DNA of 64,000 nucleotides from Shinella lacus. Its GTDB lineage: Bacteria; Pseudomonadota; Alphaproteobacteria; Rhizobiales; Rhizobiaceae. The stretch is from contig NZ_WHSB02000001.1 in assembly GCF_010994755.1 (NCBI RefSeq), forward strand, positions 1 through 64,000. Reading direction: 5' to 3'. The translations under genes and the position numbers were made by a program. Numbering within the stretch: position 1 is the stretch's first letter; the number at the start of each line of letters is the position of its first letter. The notes under the pieces were generated by a model, which saw only the letters and a list, made by a program, of their open reading frames with translations, was not told the origin of the DNA and did no database searches. Positions 45,249-54,113 of the stretch are shown here, one piece after another.

Positions 45249-45530
45249 ATGGAAGCCAACCGTGAAATCGAGAAGGATTATTCGCTGATGGAGTTCGTCG
45301 CAGAACTCCGCCGGCTGGCAGACACGCTGGAATCGAACGAGCGTTTCTCGATCCAGATCGACGAAGAAGAAGTCCTCGTTCCCGAGCACGCCATTGCCTC
45401 GATCGCCTTCGAGATCGAAGACGGCCGCGCCGAAATCGAATTCCAGCTGACCTGGGAAGCCGGTGAAGCCGAAGGCGAAGACGACGAGCAGGACGACGCC
45501 GAAGAAAAAGAAGAAGAAGCCGCCGCTTAA
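45249..45530 (+). CDS. Amphi-Trp domain protein
   Basis: 93 residues from the ATG at 45249, with ACAGGAGAG upstream. The amphi-Trp domain is visible (EFVAELRRLADTLESNERFS, then VLVPEHAIASIAFEIEDG and EIEFQLTW), ending in a very acidic tail of Glu/Asp/Ala. The family function is unknown. It stands alone, followed by a strong hairpin (45573-45597) before a convergent SDR gene. Confidence 0.85.
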   Translation: MEANREIEKDYSLMEFVAELRRLADTLESNERFSIQIDEEEVLVPEHAIASIAFEIEDGRAEIEFQLTWEAGEAEGEDDEQDDAEEKEEEAAA

Positions 45531-45572
45531 ACCGCATCGGCCGGCACAGGGGTAGCCTTGGGGCTGCCGGGT

Positions 45573-45597
45573 TCTGCGGCGAAGCCTCCGCCGCAGA
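45573..45597. terminator. Hairpin between convergent genes
   Basis: A 9-base-pair stem (TCTGCGGCG/CGCCGCAGA) with a 7-base loop in the 93-base gap between the amphi-Trp gene and the convergent SDR gene. No T run follows, so it may serve either direction inefficiently. Confidence 0.45.
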
Positions 45598-45623
45598 GCT
45601 TCTGCCCGCGAAGCCGACCGGCT

Positions 45624-46397
45624 TCACACCGCCCGGTTCTGCACCGGCGCCCGCCCACCACCGTCCGCCACCAGCACGGCGCCGGTGACGAAGGAAGCCT
45701 CGTCGGAGGCCAGGAACAGGCAGCAGACGGCGATTTCCGCCGGCTCGGCGACGCGCCTCAGTGCGATGCGGCCGGTTAGCGCGGCAAATTCCGCCTCTGC
45801 CGTCGTGCCGTTCAGCCGTGCCGCCTCCCGCATTTCCTCTTCGCTCATCGGCGTGCGCACCCAGCCCGGCGCGACCGCGTTCGCGCGGATGCCGTCCGGC
45901 CCGTGCGCATAGGCGAGGCTGCGGGTGTAAGAAACCAGCGCGGCCTTGCTCGCCGAATAGGCGGCGTTCTGGCCGCCGGCGTTGAAGGCACCGACGGAGG
46001 CGATGTTGACGATTGCGCCGCCTTGCCGTTTCAAGAGCGGCAACGCCGCCCGGCAGGCCATCATCGCGCCTGTCACATTGATCGCGAAGGTCTTTTGCCA
46101 CACCTCGTCAGTGAGACTCTCCGGCTCATCGGGAATGAGGATGCCGGCGGCGTTGACGAGAATGTCGAGCCGGTCGCCGCAAGCCGCAATCGCGGCCGCA
46201 ATATCCCCGGCATCGGTAACGTCGCCATGCACCGCCACGCCGCCGCAAGCCTCGGCTGCCGCGTCGAGTGCGGCACCGCCGAGACCGAACAGCACAACGT
46301 TCGCGCCCTCGCGGGAAAATCGCTCAGCCGTAGCGCGGCCCATGCCGGTCGCGGCGCCTGTCACCAGCGCCTTGCGGCCTTGCAGCCGGCCGCTCAT
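45624..46397 (-). CDS. SDR family oxidoreductase
   Basis: 257 residues with TGAATGMG, NAAGIL and YSASK motifs of classical SDRs and the usual C-terminal GAVLVADGG. Its ATG overlaps the stop of the second SDR gene as ATGA (46394-46397), so the two genes are coupled and form the tail of an operon headed by the class-III aminotransferase at 48558. The substrate is probably a hydroxy or oxo compound arising from that pathway. Confidence 0.88.
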   Translation of the reverse strand: MSGRLQGRKALVTGAATGMGRATAERFSREGANVVLFGLGGAALDAAAEACGGVAVHGDVTDAGDIAAAIAACGDRLDILVNAAGILIPDEPESLTDEVWQKTFAINVTGAMMACRAALPLLKRQGGAIVNIASVGAFNAGGQNAAYSASKAALVSYTRSLAYAHGPDGIRANAVAPGWVRTPMSEEEMREAARLNGTTAEAEFAALTGRIALRRVAEPAEIAVCCLFLASDEASFVTGAVLVADGGGRAPVQNRAV

Positions 46398-47191
46398 TCG
46401 AGCCCCCAGTGTCGTTCGACGGCGAAGCCGGTTTCCGGCAGGCTTGAGCCGCCATCGACGACGATCGTCTGGCCGGTCACATATTTCGCTTGTTCGGAAG
46501 CGAGGTAAAGCATGGCGCAGGCAATGTCGTCGGCCTCGCCATAGCGGCCCATGGGGATGAAGCGGCTTACCTTCCTCATCGTCTCGGGCTGGCTCATCGT
46601 GCCGCGTCCCGGCTTCTCTATGAAGCCGGGCTCGACACCGTTGACGGTGATGCCGTCACGCGCCAGCTCGAAGGCAGCCCCACGGATAAAGGCATTCACC
46701 CCAGCCTTCGCCGCCGAATAATGCGCGCCCCCGGCCATGGCCATTCGCGCCGAGACGGACGAGGTGACGAGGATGCGGCCGAAACCGTTGGCGCGCATGA
46801 CGGGTGCCGCCGCCTGCGCCAGCCAGAAGCAGGCCTTCAGGTTGAGCGACAGTGCCGCTTCCAGCTTGTCTTCGTCGAGATCCGCGATATTGGCCCAAGG
46901 GCAGCCGCCGGCATTGTGCACGACGATATCGAGGCGGCCCGCCTCCTCCGCCGTCTCGGTGATTAGTCGGGCAACACCGCTCCGGCCGATATCTCCGAGC
47001 GGCACGGCGCTAGCCGCAAGCCCGCGTGCCAAGAGATCGGCCGCAAGCGCCTTTCCCGCCTCGACCGTGCGATTGGCAATGACGACCTTGGCGCCAGCTT
47101 CGGCGAGCCGCGTGACGATCGCCGCGCCGATGCCGCGCCCGCCGCCGGTGATGAGCGCCACCCTGCCCGAGAGATCGAAGGGCCGCCCCAT
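46394..47191 (-). CDS. SDR family oxidoreductase
   Basis: 265 residues from the ATG at 47191 (MGRPFDLSGRVALITGGGRG); the open frame further upstream lies inside the aminotransferase gene. Motifs are TGGGRGIG, HNAGG, YSAAK and TGQTIVVDGG. It starts 2 bases after the aminotransferase stop. Two adjacent SDRs of different sequence suggest successive or stereospecific oxidations. Confidence 0.88.
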   Translation of the reverse strand: MGRPFDLSGRVALITGGGRGIGAAIVTRLAEAGAKVVIANRTVEAGKALAADLLARGLAASAVPLGDIGRSGVARLITETAEEAGRLDIVVHNAGGCPWANIADLDEDKLEAALSLNLKACFWLAQAAAPVMRANGFGRILVTSSVSARMAMAGGAHYSAAKAGVNAFIRGAAFELARDGITVNGVEPGFIEKPGRGTMSQPETMRKVSRFIPMGRYGEADDIACAMLYLASEQAKYVTGQTIVVDGGSSLPETGFAVERHWGLE

Positions 47192-47193
47192 GG

Positions 47194-48558
47194 TCAAACC
47201 ACCCCCGCTTCGCGCAGCAGCGCCACGAAGCGGCCGAACACCGCGGTGTGGCGGTCGACATCCTCGGTGGTCGTTGGCGGGCACATCAGGAACATCGTGT
47301 GGAAGGGCGTCACCAGGATGCCCTCGTTCATGTAGAAGGCGTGCAGCAGCGTCTCCAGATCGCCGCGCCGGGCGGCGATGACGTCTGCGCCGTTGCGTGG
47401 CGGCTCGGGCATGAACATGATTTCCACCCGCGCGCCGATCTGCGTGACGTGCCAGGGCAGACGGTTTTCCGCGATGATGGCGCGGGCACCCTCCGCCAGC
47501 CGCGAGGCATTGGCGATCATCCGCTCGAAATTCTCCGGCGTCAGCACCTCTTCCAGCACCGCGCGCATGGTGGCGATGGCGAGCGCATTGCCGGCCAGCG
47601 TGCCGCCGATGCCGAGATGGGCGGACTGGCGCACGCGCGGGTCGACCTTCGGCACGATCACCCAGAGCCGCTCGGCGATCTCCTGCGAGACGCCGAAAAT
47701 GCCCGCCGGTATGCCGCCGGCAATCGCCTTGCCCGCCACCAGCATGTCCGGCTCCAGGCCGTTGAGGCGCGCATAGCCGCCGGGACCGCTGGAAATCGTG
47801 TGCGTCTCGTCGATGATCAGCACCGTGCCGGTGCGCCGGGTAAGGTCCCGCAAAGCCTCAAGAAACCCGTCCGCAACCGGAATCATGCCGAAATTCGTCA
47901 TCAGCGGTTCGGTCAACACGCAGGCGACGTCGTGGTCCGAAAGCGCGCGTTCCAGCGCCTCCACGTCGTTGAACTCCACCACCTTCGAAACGGCGGAATG
48001 ATCGACGCCGTTCGGGTGGATCATGTTGCGCATACCGACGCGGCCGTCGCGAAGTTCGACATGCGCCTCCTCCACGCCGCCATGATAACAGCCGGAAAAG
48101 ACAAGCACCTTCGGCCGGCCGGTGATCATGCGGGCGATGCGGATGGCGCCGCGGTTCGCGTCGGTGGCCGAGGTGGTCAGCGTCCAGTACGGCAGGCCGA
48201 AGCGGCGGGTCAGTTCCGCGCCGACCCACAGGCTGTCTTCCGTCGGCAGCATCGTGGTGACGCCGCGGCGAAGCTGGCGCATGGCGGCATTCGTCACCGC
48301 CTCCGGCGCGTGGCCGCACATGCCGCCGGTATCGCCGAGGCAGAAATCGACATAGTCTCGGCCGTCGACATCGCGGATATGGGCGCCGCTCGCCTCATCG
48401 ACGTAAATGGGAAATCCGCCGGCCCAACGGCGCATCCAGTGGGACGGCCCGCCGTAGAGGAAATGGCGCTGCCCCTCCTGCCAATCGGCGAAGGAACGCG
48501 GATGCTCACGCTTGAAGCGGTCCTGCTCGCGGTCGAGCAATCGGTCGATCACCGTCAT
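47194..48558 (-). CDS. Class-III aminotransferase, glutamate-semialdehyde-aminomutase-like
   Basis: 454 residues of fold type I PLP enzymes. The cofactor aspartate is in VLIIDETHTISSGPGG and the lysine in MLVAGKAIAGGIPAG. The N-terminal part (YVDEASGAHIRDVDGRDYVD) is typical of GSA-aminomutase-like transaminases; the housekeeping hemL is usually elsewhere and shorter. First gene of the operon continuing through the two SDR genes. Its upstream region carries the duplicated operator pair described at 48601 and 48665, shared with the divergent IclR gene. Confidence 0.88.
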   Translation of the reverse strand: MTVIDRLLDREQDRFKREHPRSFADWQEGQRHFLYGGPSHWMRRWAGGFPIYVDEASGAHIRDVDGRDYVDFCLGDTGGMCGHAPEAVTNAAMRQLRRGVTTMLPTEDSLWVGAELTRRFGLPYWTLTTSATDANRGAIRIARMITGRPKVLVFSGCYHGGVEEAHVELRDGRVGMRNMIHPNGVDHSAVSKVVEFNDVEALERALSDHDVACVLTEPLMTNFGMIPVADGFLEALRDLTRRTGTVLIIDETHTISSGPGGYARLNGLEPDMLVAGKAIAGGIPAGIFGVSQEIAERLWVIVPKVDPRVRQSAHLGIGGTLAGNALAIATMRAVLEEVLTPENFERMIANASRLAEGARAIIAENRLPWHVTQIGARVEIMFMPEPPRNGADVIAARRGDLETLLHAFYMNEGILVTPFHTMFLMCPPTTTEDVDRHTAVFGRFVALLREAGVV

Positions 48559-48600
48559 GGCCGATCTCCTCCTGTCAGCGGTTGAAAGTCGCCTCCAGAT

Positions 48601-48626
48601 GGTTCATTATATGAACCATCATTTTG
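48601..48626. promoter_or_regulatory. Operator GGTTCA-N5-TGAACC followed by ATCATTTTG
   Basis: A perfect inverted repeat (48601-48617) plus a conserved right extension. The same arrangement recurs at 54060-54085, before the TctC/Tm-1-like divergent pair. It also shares ATGAA(A/C)CATCATTT with the first cluster's operators at 2033 and 5733. Likely target of the adjacent IclR protein. Confidence 0.65.
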
Positions 48627-48664
48627 TATATAAAACCAGATTGCCGGGCTGGACCCGAGCTGTC

Positions 48665-48690
48665 AAGATACTTCACATGCGAACTATCTT
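48665..48690. promoter_or_regulatory. 26-base dyad with TTCACATGCGAA core
   Basis: AAGATA and TATCTT flank a TTCACATGCGAA core (48672-48683). A minus-strand TTGACA box (complement of 48661-48666) overlaps its left edge. The related core TTCACATGTGAA appears at 54126-54137 in the same relation to the GGTTCA operator. Located 24 bases upstream of the IclR start. Confidence 0.6.
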
Positions 48691-48713
48691 GTCGATGCCA
48701 GAGAGGATGCCGC

Positions 48714-49487
48714 ATGAGCACTGTTGGAAAAGCCGCGTCGCTGCTGGAGCTTTTCAGCATGGCCGAGCCGGAAATCGGCCTGTCCGAGCTCGCCCGCCGC
48801 GCAAACCTCAACAAGGCGACGACGCGACGCCTGCTGGTGGCGCTCGCCGAGCACCGGCTGGTCGAGCAGGCGGCCGGCACCCGCCACTATCGGCTCGGCG
48901 CCGGTCTCTCGCGGCTCGCCCGCATCCGCGATGCGAATTTCCCCTTCGCGCGCATCGCCACGCCGGTTCTGCAGGACCTCGCTGCGGCGACCGGCGAGAC
49001 CGTGCATCTGTCCGAATTCAGCGGCGGCGCACTGTTCACCGTCGGTGTCGAGCTTTCCGCGCAGGCGAACCGCGTCAATGTCGATGCCGGCCAGATCCTG
49101 CCGCTGCACGGCACCGCCTCGGGCATCGCCTTCCTCGCCTTCACGACGCCGGATTTCGTTGCGGCCTATCTGGCAAAACGCCTGGAGGCATTCACCCCCC
49201 ACACGCTCACAGCGCGGGAAAAAGTCGCCGAACAGGTGCGGCTTGCCGCGGAACGCGGCTATTCCGTCAGCGCGCAGGGCTATTCCGAGGGCGTGCACAG
49301 CATTGCCGCGCCGGTGCTCGGCCCGGATGGTCATGCGGTGGGGGCGCTGTCGGTCGCGGCACCGCTGTCGCGGGTCGACGATACGGTCGCAGCCGCCCAG
49401 GGCGAGGCGGTTATGCGGGCGGCATGCGAGATCGCGGCGCGTCTCAATGGCGAGCCCCTCACCCGAGCGAGATCCAGGCCGTCTTGA
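48714..49487 (+). CDS. IclR-family regulator of the second catabolic cluster
   Basis: 257 residues from the ATG at 48714 (MSTVGKAASLLELFSMAEPE), with AGAGGA upstream. The winged helix (LSELARRANLNKATTRRLLV) and the IclR effector domain are complete. It is divergent from the aminotransferase operon and convergent with the aldehyde dehydrogenase gene, whose 3' end it overlaps by 29 bases. Duplicated operators at 48601 and 54060 suggest it controls both divergent regions of this cluster. Confidence 0.9.
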   Translation: MSTVGKAASLLELFSMAEPEIGLSELARRANLNKATTRRLLVALAEHRLVEQAAGTRHYRLGAGLSRLARIRDANFPFARIATPVLQDLAAATGETVHLSEFSGGALFTVGVELSAQANRVNVDAGQILPLHGTASGIAFLAFTTPDFVAAYLAKRLEAFTPHTLTAREKVAEQVRLAAERGYSVSAQGYSEGVHSIAAPVLGPDGHAVGALSVAAPLSRVDDTVAAAQGEAVMRAACEIAARLNGEPLTRARSRPS

Positions 49488-50946
49488 GATCGGTATATTT
49501 GTCGAAGGCATGCAGGGACTTGTCGCGGCCGAAGCCGGACTGGCCGAAGCCGCCGAGCGGCACGGTGATATCGGCTCCGCCATAGGTGTTGACATGCACG
49601 ACGCCGGCGCGGACCGCGCGCACCATGCGGTGGGCGGTTGCGAGGTTCGTCGTCCACACCGCCGACGCCAGACCGTAGACGGTGGCATTGGCAAGCCGGA
49701 CCGCCTCCGCCTCGTCCTCGAAGCGCGAGACGGCGAGCACGGGGCCGAACACCTCCTCGCGCGCAAGCCGCATCGCCGGCGTCACTTCGTCGAAAATGGT
49801 CGGCGCCATGTAGTAGCCGCCGGTCTCCTCCCTCACTCGCTTGCCGCCGGTGACAAGTCGCGCGCCGTCTTCTTCCGCAGCCCTGACATGGCCGAGATTT
49901 TTGGCAAGCTGTTCGGCGCTGCTGACGGCCCCGGCATCCGAGGCGAGGTCGAGCGGGTCGCCGACCCTCATGCCGCGTGTCACCGCCACCAGCCTCTCGA
50001 TGAACCGGTCATAGACCGAGGCCTGCACCAGGAGACGCGAGCCCGCGACGCAGACCTGGCCGGAATTGCGGAAGATGCCGAAGGCCGAGATTTTTGCCGC
50101 CTGGTCGAGATCCGGCGCATCGGCGAAGACGATGTTCGGCGACTTGCCGCCGAGTTCGAGATGCACGCGCTTGAGGTTCGAGCGGGCGGAATATTCGAGC
50201 AGCCGGCGCCCGACACCGCCCGAACCGGTAAAAGCAATAGCATCGACATCCATATGCAGGCCGAGCGCCTCGCCGGTGACGCTGCCCCGCCCGGTGACCA
50301 CGTTGAACACGCCCTCCGGAAGGCCGGCTTCCGCCGCAAGCTCCCCGAGGCGAAGGAGCGTCAACGACGCCACCTCGGCTGGCTTCAGCACGACCGAATT
50401 GCCGGCGGCGAGTGCCGGCGCCACCTTCCAGGCGCCGATCATCATCGGGAAATTCCACGGCACGATGGCCGCGACCACGCCGAGCGGCTCGCGGTGGATG
50501 AGCCCCAGCACGTCGGCCTGCGTGGGGGCGATCTCGCCATAGACCTTGTCGATCGCCTCCGCATAATAGCGGAAGGTGCCGGCGGCCGAGAGCGGCTCCG
50601 CCTTGTAGGCCATGGAAATCTCGGTGCCGTTGTCGCGCACGCCGAGCACCGCGAGTTCCAGCGCATGCGCCTCGATGAGGTCGGCGAGTTTCAAGAGCAC
50701 TTTCTTGCGCCCGGCCGGCGCCATGCGCGACCAAGAACCCCTTTTGAAGGCGATGCGGGCGGCGCGGACGGCGCGGTCGACATCCTCGGGACCAGCGTCG
50801 GCGATGGTGGTGAGCACCGTGCCGTCGATCGGCGAGAGCACGTCGAGATGCCCGCCGCTCAACGGCTCCGTCCAGGCTCCGGCGATAAACAGGCCCTGCG
50901 GGGCGACGGGTCTGCCGCGCAGCGCATCGATCTCGGCTTGGTTCAT
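49459..50946 (-). CDS. NAD(P)-dependent aldehyde dehydrogenase
   Basis: 495 residues. The catalytic glutamate is in VHLELGGKSPN and the nucleophilic cysteine in RNSGQVCVAGSRL; cofactor-binding VVPWNFPMM is present. The closest types are betaine/aminoaldehyde or gamma-glutamyl-aldehyde dehydrogenases. It starts 10 bases after the TctA stop, so it ends the TctC-TctB-TctA operon and probably oxidises an aldehyde made by the aminotransferases of the cluster. Confidence 0.9.
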   Translation of the reverse strand: MNQAEIDALRGRPVAPQGLFIAGAWTEPLSGGHLDVLSPIDGTVLTTIADAGPEDVDRAVRAARIAFKRGSWSRMAPAGRKKVLLKLADLIEAHALELAVLGVRDNGTEISMAYKAEPLSAAGTFRYYAEAIDKVYGEIAPTQADVLGLIHREPLGVVAAIVPWNFPMMIGAWKVAPALAAGNSVVLKPAEVASLTLLRLGELAAEAGLPEGVFNVVTGRGSVTGEALGLHMDVDAIAFTGSGGVGRRLLEYSARSNLKRVHLELGGKSPNIVFADAPDLDQAAKISAFGIFRNSGQVCVAGSRLLVQASVYDRFIERLVAVTRGMRVGDPLDLASDAGAVSSAEQLAKNLGHVRAAEEDGARLVTGGKRVREETGGYYMAPTIFDEVTPAMRLAREEVFGPVLAVSRFEDEAEAVRLANATVYGLASAVWTTNLATAHRMVRAVRAGVVHVNTYGGADITVPLGGFGQSGFGRDKSLHAFDKYTDLKTAWISLG

Positions 50947-50956
50947 GGGTCTTGTC

Positions 50957-52459
50957 CTATGGATTGGCGGGCGCGGCAGCCACCACGGGGCGCGCGCGCC
51001 ACAGGCCGATGGCGAAGATGGTGAGGCCGAGCAGTGAGATGACGAGCAGCACAGCGGCGATCGGGCGGGTGATGAAGATGCTCAGGTCCCCGTTGGACAG
51101 CGCCAGCGACTGCATCATGCGGTTTTCGAACAGCGGGCCGAGAACGAGGCCGATGACGAGGGGAAAGCCCGGAATGTCGTTGCGCAGCATGATCTTGCCG
51201 ACGATGGCGAAGAAGACGGCGATCAGCGCGTCCGAGATGCGGTAGTTCTGCGTGTAGCAGCCGACCAGCGAGAGCACGAGAACGGTCATGCCGATGAAAC
51301 GCGGCTCGATGCGCGCGAGCTTCATGATCGGTTTCGTCGCGAAGAGCAGGATGCCCAGGATGACGATATTGAGCAATAACAGCGAGATATAGAGGCCGGA
51401 GATGAATTCCGGATGCTGGGCGAACAGTTGCGGACCCGGAATGTAATTGTGGATCATGAAGACCGAGAGGATCATCGCCATCAGCGGATCGACCGGGATG
51501 CCGAGCGCCAGCAGCGGCACCAGCGTTGTGGAGGTGCAGGCGCTGATCGAGGCTTCGGACGCGATCAGCCCTTCGGGAGAGCCCTTGCCGAACTGTTCAG
51601 GCGTCTTCGAGGCGCGCTTGGCCAGCGAATAGGAGAGGAACTGCGCGCCGAACTCGCCCACACCGGGCAGCAGGCCCATCGTGACGCCGAGCCCGGCGGA
51701 GCGCCCCAGCGTGCGCGGATAGCGCAATGCTTCGAGCAGGCCGCGAAACCGGTTGTGATAGACGGCGGAGGACGCCGCCCGCTTGTAGCCCGGCGTGCGT
51801 AGCAGCACGAAGGCCTGCGACATGGCGAAGAGCCCGATCACTGCCGGCACAAGGGGAATACCGCCCATCAGGAACGGTTCGCCGAAGGTGAAGCGCTGTG
51901 TGTTGAAGAAGCGCTCGAAGCCGACCGTACCGAGCAGGATGCCGAAGCCGAGCGAGATGACCGCCATAAGCCCCTGCGACTGGTGCGCCAAGAGCACCGA
52001 GACGATCGCGACGAGCGCCACCATGGCATATTCAACGGCGCCGAAATGGGTGGCGATGGTAGCGAGGTAAGGCGCCAGTACCACCAGCGCCAGCACGCTG
52101 ATCGTGCCGCCGATGAAGGAGGAGGAATAAGCGAGCGACAGCGCGCGGTGCGCCTCGCCGCGCTGCGCCATGGGGTAGCCGTCATAGGTCGTCAGCACGT
52201 TGACAGGCGTTCCGGGCACCTTGATCAGGATGGCCGGTATCGCACCGCCATACCACGCGCCGCCATAGGTGCCGAGCAGCAGGGTGACGCCGGCAAGCGG
52301 CTCCATGCCGAGCGTGAAGGGCAGCAGGATCGCCATGGCGCCGGCAGGCTCCAGGCCGGGGACCGCGCCGATCAGGATGCCGATGAAGGCGCCCGCGACC
52401 AGCGCCAGGAGGACGTTGAAATGCGCGATGTTCTCGAAGCCGAGAATGATGGAGTCCAT
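50957..52459 (-). CDS. TctA-family TTT transporter large membrane subunit
   Basis: 500 residues, with about 11-12 membrane segments and the TctA motifs GAVPGLEPAGAMAILLPFT near the N-terminus and LLPGVGEFGAQFLSYSLAKR in the second half. Unlike the first cluster's protein, it is not fused to TctB. It works with TctB (52472-53029) and TctC (53074-54012). The substrate is unknown and need not be a tricarboxylate. Confidence 0.92.
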   Translation of the reverse strand: MDSIILGFENIAHFNVLLALVAGAFIGILIGAVPGLEPAGAMAILLPFTLGMEPLAGVTLLLGTYGGAWYGGAIPAILIKVPGTPVNVLTTYDGYPMAQRGEAHRALSLAYSSSFIGGTISVLALVVLAPYLATIATHFGAVEYAMVALVAIVSVLLAHQSQGLMAVISLGFGILLGTVGFERFFNTQRFTFGEPFLMGGIPLVPAVIGLFAMSQAFVLLRTPGYKRAASSAVYHNRFRGLLEALRYPRTLGRSAGLGVTMGLLPGVGEFGAQFLSYSLAKRASKTPEQFGKGSPEGLIASEASISACTSTTLVPLLALGIPVDPLMAMILSVFMIHNYIPGPQLFAQHPEFISGLYISLLLLNIVILGILLFATKPIMKLARIEPRFIGMTVLVLSLVGCYTQNYRISDALIAVFFAIVGKIMLRNDIPGFPLVIGLVLGPLFENRMMQSLALSNGDLSIFITRPIAAVLLVISLLGLTIFAIGLWRARPVVAAAPANP

Positions 52460-52471
52460 GGCGGCGGGTTC

Positions 52472-53029
52472 CTACAAATAGGGGCCGATGAGGTTGCCGA
52501 TGCCGCCCGGAAGCCAGGTGAAGATCGACGCGTGAGGGAACCACAGGCCCATGACGCCGCGCAGCAGCACCACGATCACCACGGTGAAGGCGAGGTTCCA
52601 CGCCATCCAGCGCCGGCTGCGAAGGCCGGAGGCCCATAGGCAGGCTTGGCCGAACAGCAGGGTGGAGATCGCAAAACCGAGGATCGGGATCGCCGCCATG
52701 TAGAGGCAGAATAGAGCGGTGTAGCCGAAGGCCGGCAGCAGATCGCCGAACGCCGAGCGCGCGCGGCCGAGATAGGCATGCGGATCGGGCGAAAGCCGCC
52801 AGCCGCGCAGGAGCCGCTGCGTCAGCACCAGCCCCGGCAGGCCGATCATGGCGATACCGAGGATGGGAATGTTGCGCGGCGAAAGGAACCAGGCCTTGTC
52901 GGCCGGCTGCACATGGGTGGCGAAGGGCAGAAGGAGCACAAGCCCCACGGCGATGACGAGGCAGGCAAGCCCCACCGCCGCCACCGCTTCGCCCGGCGGA
53001 AATTCCTGGTTCTGGCCCTGCTCGTCCAT
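52472..53029 (-). CDS. TctB-family TTT transporter small membrane subunit
   Basis: 185 residues with four hydrophobic segments, the normal TctB layout, and the typical C-terminal stretch (VVIVVLLRGVMGLWFP). It lies 12 bases before tctA and 44 after tctC in one operon. Confidence 0.85.
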   Translation of the reverse strand: MDEQGQNQEFPPGEAVAAVGLACLVIAVGLVLLLPFATHVQPADKAWFLSPRNIPILGIAMIGLPGLVLTQRLLRGWRLSPDPHAYLGRARSAFGDLLPAFGYTALFCLYMAAIPILGFAISTLLFGQACLWASGLRSRRWMAWNLAFTVVIVVLLRGVMGLWFPHASIFTWLPGGIGNLIGPYL

Positions 53030-53073
53030 GGTCGTTGTCCCCCGCGCTTTTCAGATGGATTGGAAGGGCCGGC

Positions 53074-54012
53074 CTACTTCTTCAGATCCTTCACCAGTTC
53101 TTCGGCGGCGGCATAGTCCTTGTCGATGCGCGCGGCGGCATCCGCCGCATTCATCCAGTAGACGCCGGCGCCCGTGGCCTCGGAGACGGCCTTGGCCCGG
53201 TCGCTCTTCATCGCCTCTTCGGCGATGGTCGCGATCTTGTCCTTGATCTCCTGCGGCGTGCCCTTCGGCACGAAAAGGCCGTTCCACAGCGTGATATTCA
53301 GGCCCGGCACCTGCTCGGACAGCAGTTTCGCCTCCGGCTTGATGGAGAGCGGCGCGTCCGTATAGGTCGCCAGCACCTTGACGTCGTCGAGGCAGGACAG
53401 CACCGTCGCCATGGTCGTGTTCATCACGTCGGCGTCACCATTGGCGAGTGTCGAGCAATCGAGCGAGTTGAACGACGCGTCGGCGCCGAAGGTGAAACCG
53501 AGCTTCTTGGCGGCTGCGAAGGTCGCCATGGTGGGGATCAGGTCGTAGCCGAAATGGCCGAGCTTGATCGGGTTCGCCTTGGCATAGGCGGCAAGGCCGG
53601 CAAGATCGTCATAGGGCGCATCCTTTTTGGCGACGAGCGCGAAGGGATAGGTCAGGAAGATGCCGACCGGCTCGAAGGCGTCGCGGCCATAGGGCGCGTT
53701 GCCCTGGATGACATGCATGGTCGGCACGTCGATGACCAGCGAGCCAACCGTGTAACCATCCGGATCCGACTGGGCGACGGCCGTCGCGCCTTCGACCGCA
53801 CCGCCGCCCGGCCGGTTGACAACCTTGGCCGGCGCGCCGGCACTGGCGGTAAACGTGTCGGCGATGATGCGGGTCAACTGATCTTCCAGGTCGCCCGGAG
53901 GCCAGGGAACGATGAAGGTGACCGGGCGCTCGGGATATTCCGCGTACGCCGGCATTGCCAGGGCGGCGGCGAGTGTCGTCGTGGCGAGTGCGAGGGTGAG
54001 AAATCGAGTCAT
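53074..54012 (-). CDS. TctC-family periplasmic binding protein
   Basis: 312 residues from the ATG at 54012 (MTRFLTLALATTTLAAALAM), with a Sec signal cleaved near AYAEYP and the family segment RPVTFIVPWPPGDLEDQLTR. In most TctC proteins the corresponding loop reads PxxPGGxxD, so the ligand loop here is slightly unusual (PPGDLED). GGGAG precedes the start. First gene of the transporter-aldehyde dehydrogenase operon, divergent from the Tm-1-like gene. Confidence 0.9.
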   Translation of the reverse strand: MTRFLTLALATTTLAAALAMPAYAEYPERPVTFIVPWPPGDLEDQLTRIIADTFTASAGAPAKVVNRPGGGAVEGATAVAQSDPDGYTVGSLVIDVPTMHVIQGNAPYGRDAFEPVGIFLTYPFALVAKKDAPYDDLAGLAAYAKANPIKLGHFGYDLIPTMATFAAAKKLGFTFGADASFNSLDCSTLANGDADVMNTTMATVLSCLDDVKVLATYTDAPLSIKPEAKLLSEQVPGLNITLWNGLFVPKGTPQEIKDKIATIAEEAMKSDRAKAVSEATGAGVYWMNAADAAARIDKDYAAAEELVKDLKK

Positions 54013-54059
54013 GCTGCTTTTCTCCCATACAGTGCGGACAGGATATCCGCGTTCCCATC

Positions 54060-54085
54060 GGTTCATTTATTGAACCATCATTTTG
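54060..54085. promoter_or_regulatory. Operator GGTTCA-N5-TGAACC followed by ATCATTTTG
   Basis: The second copy of the element at 48601, with the same arms, spacing and right extension; only the spacer differs (TTTAT against TTATA). It lies 48 bases upstream of the TctC start and between divergent genes. Confidence 0.65.
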
Positions 54086-54113
54086 ACTATAGACTTGCAA
54101 ACGAACCGGCTTG

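Noticed and set aside
48724-51024. A 766-codon plus-strand open frame
   Set aside because: Out-of-frame reading of the IclR gene, then antisense to the aldehyde dehydrogenase gene; no domain is visible.
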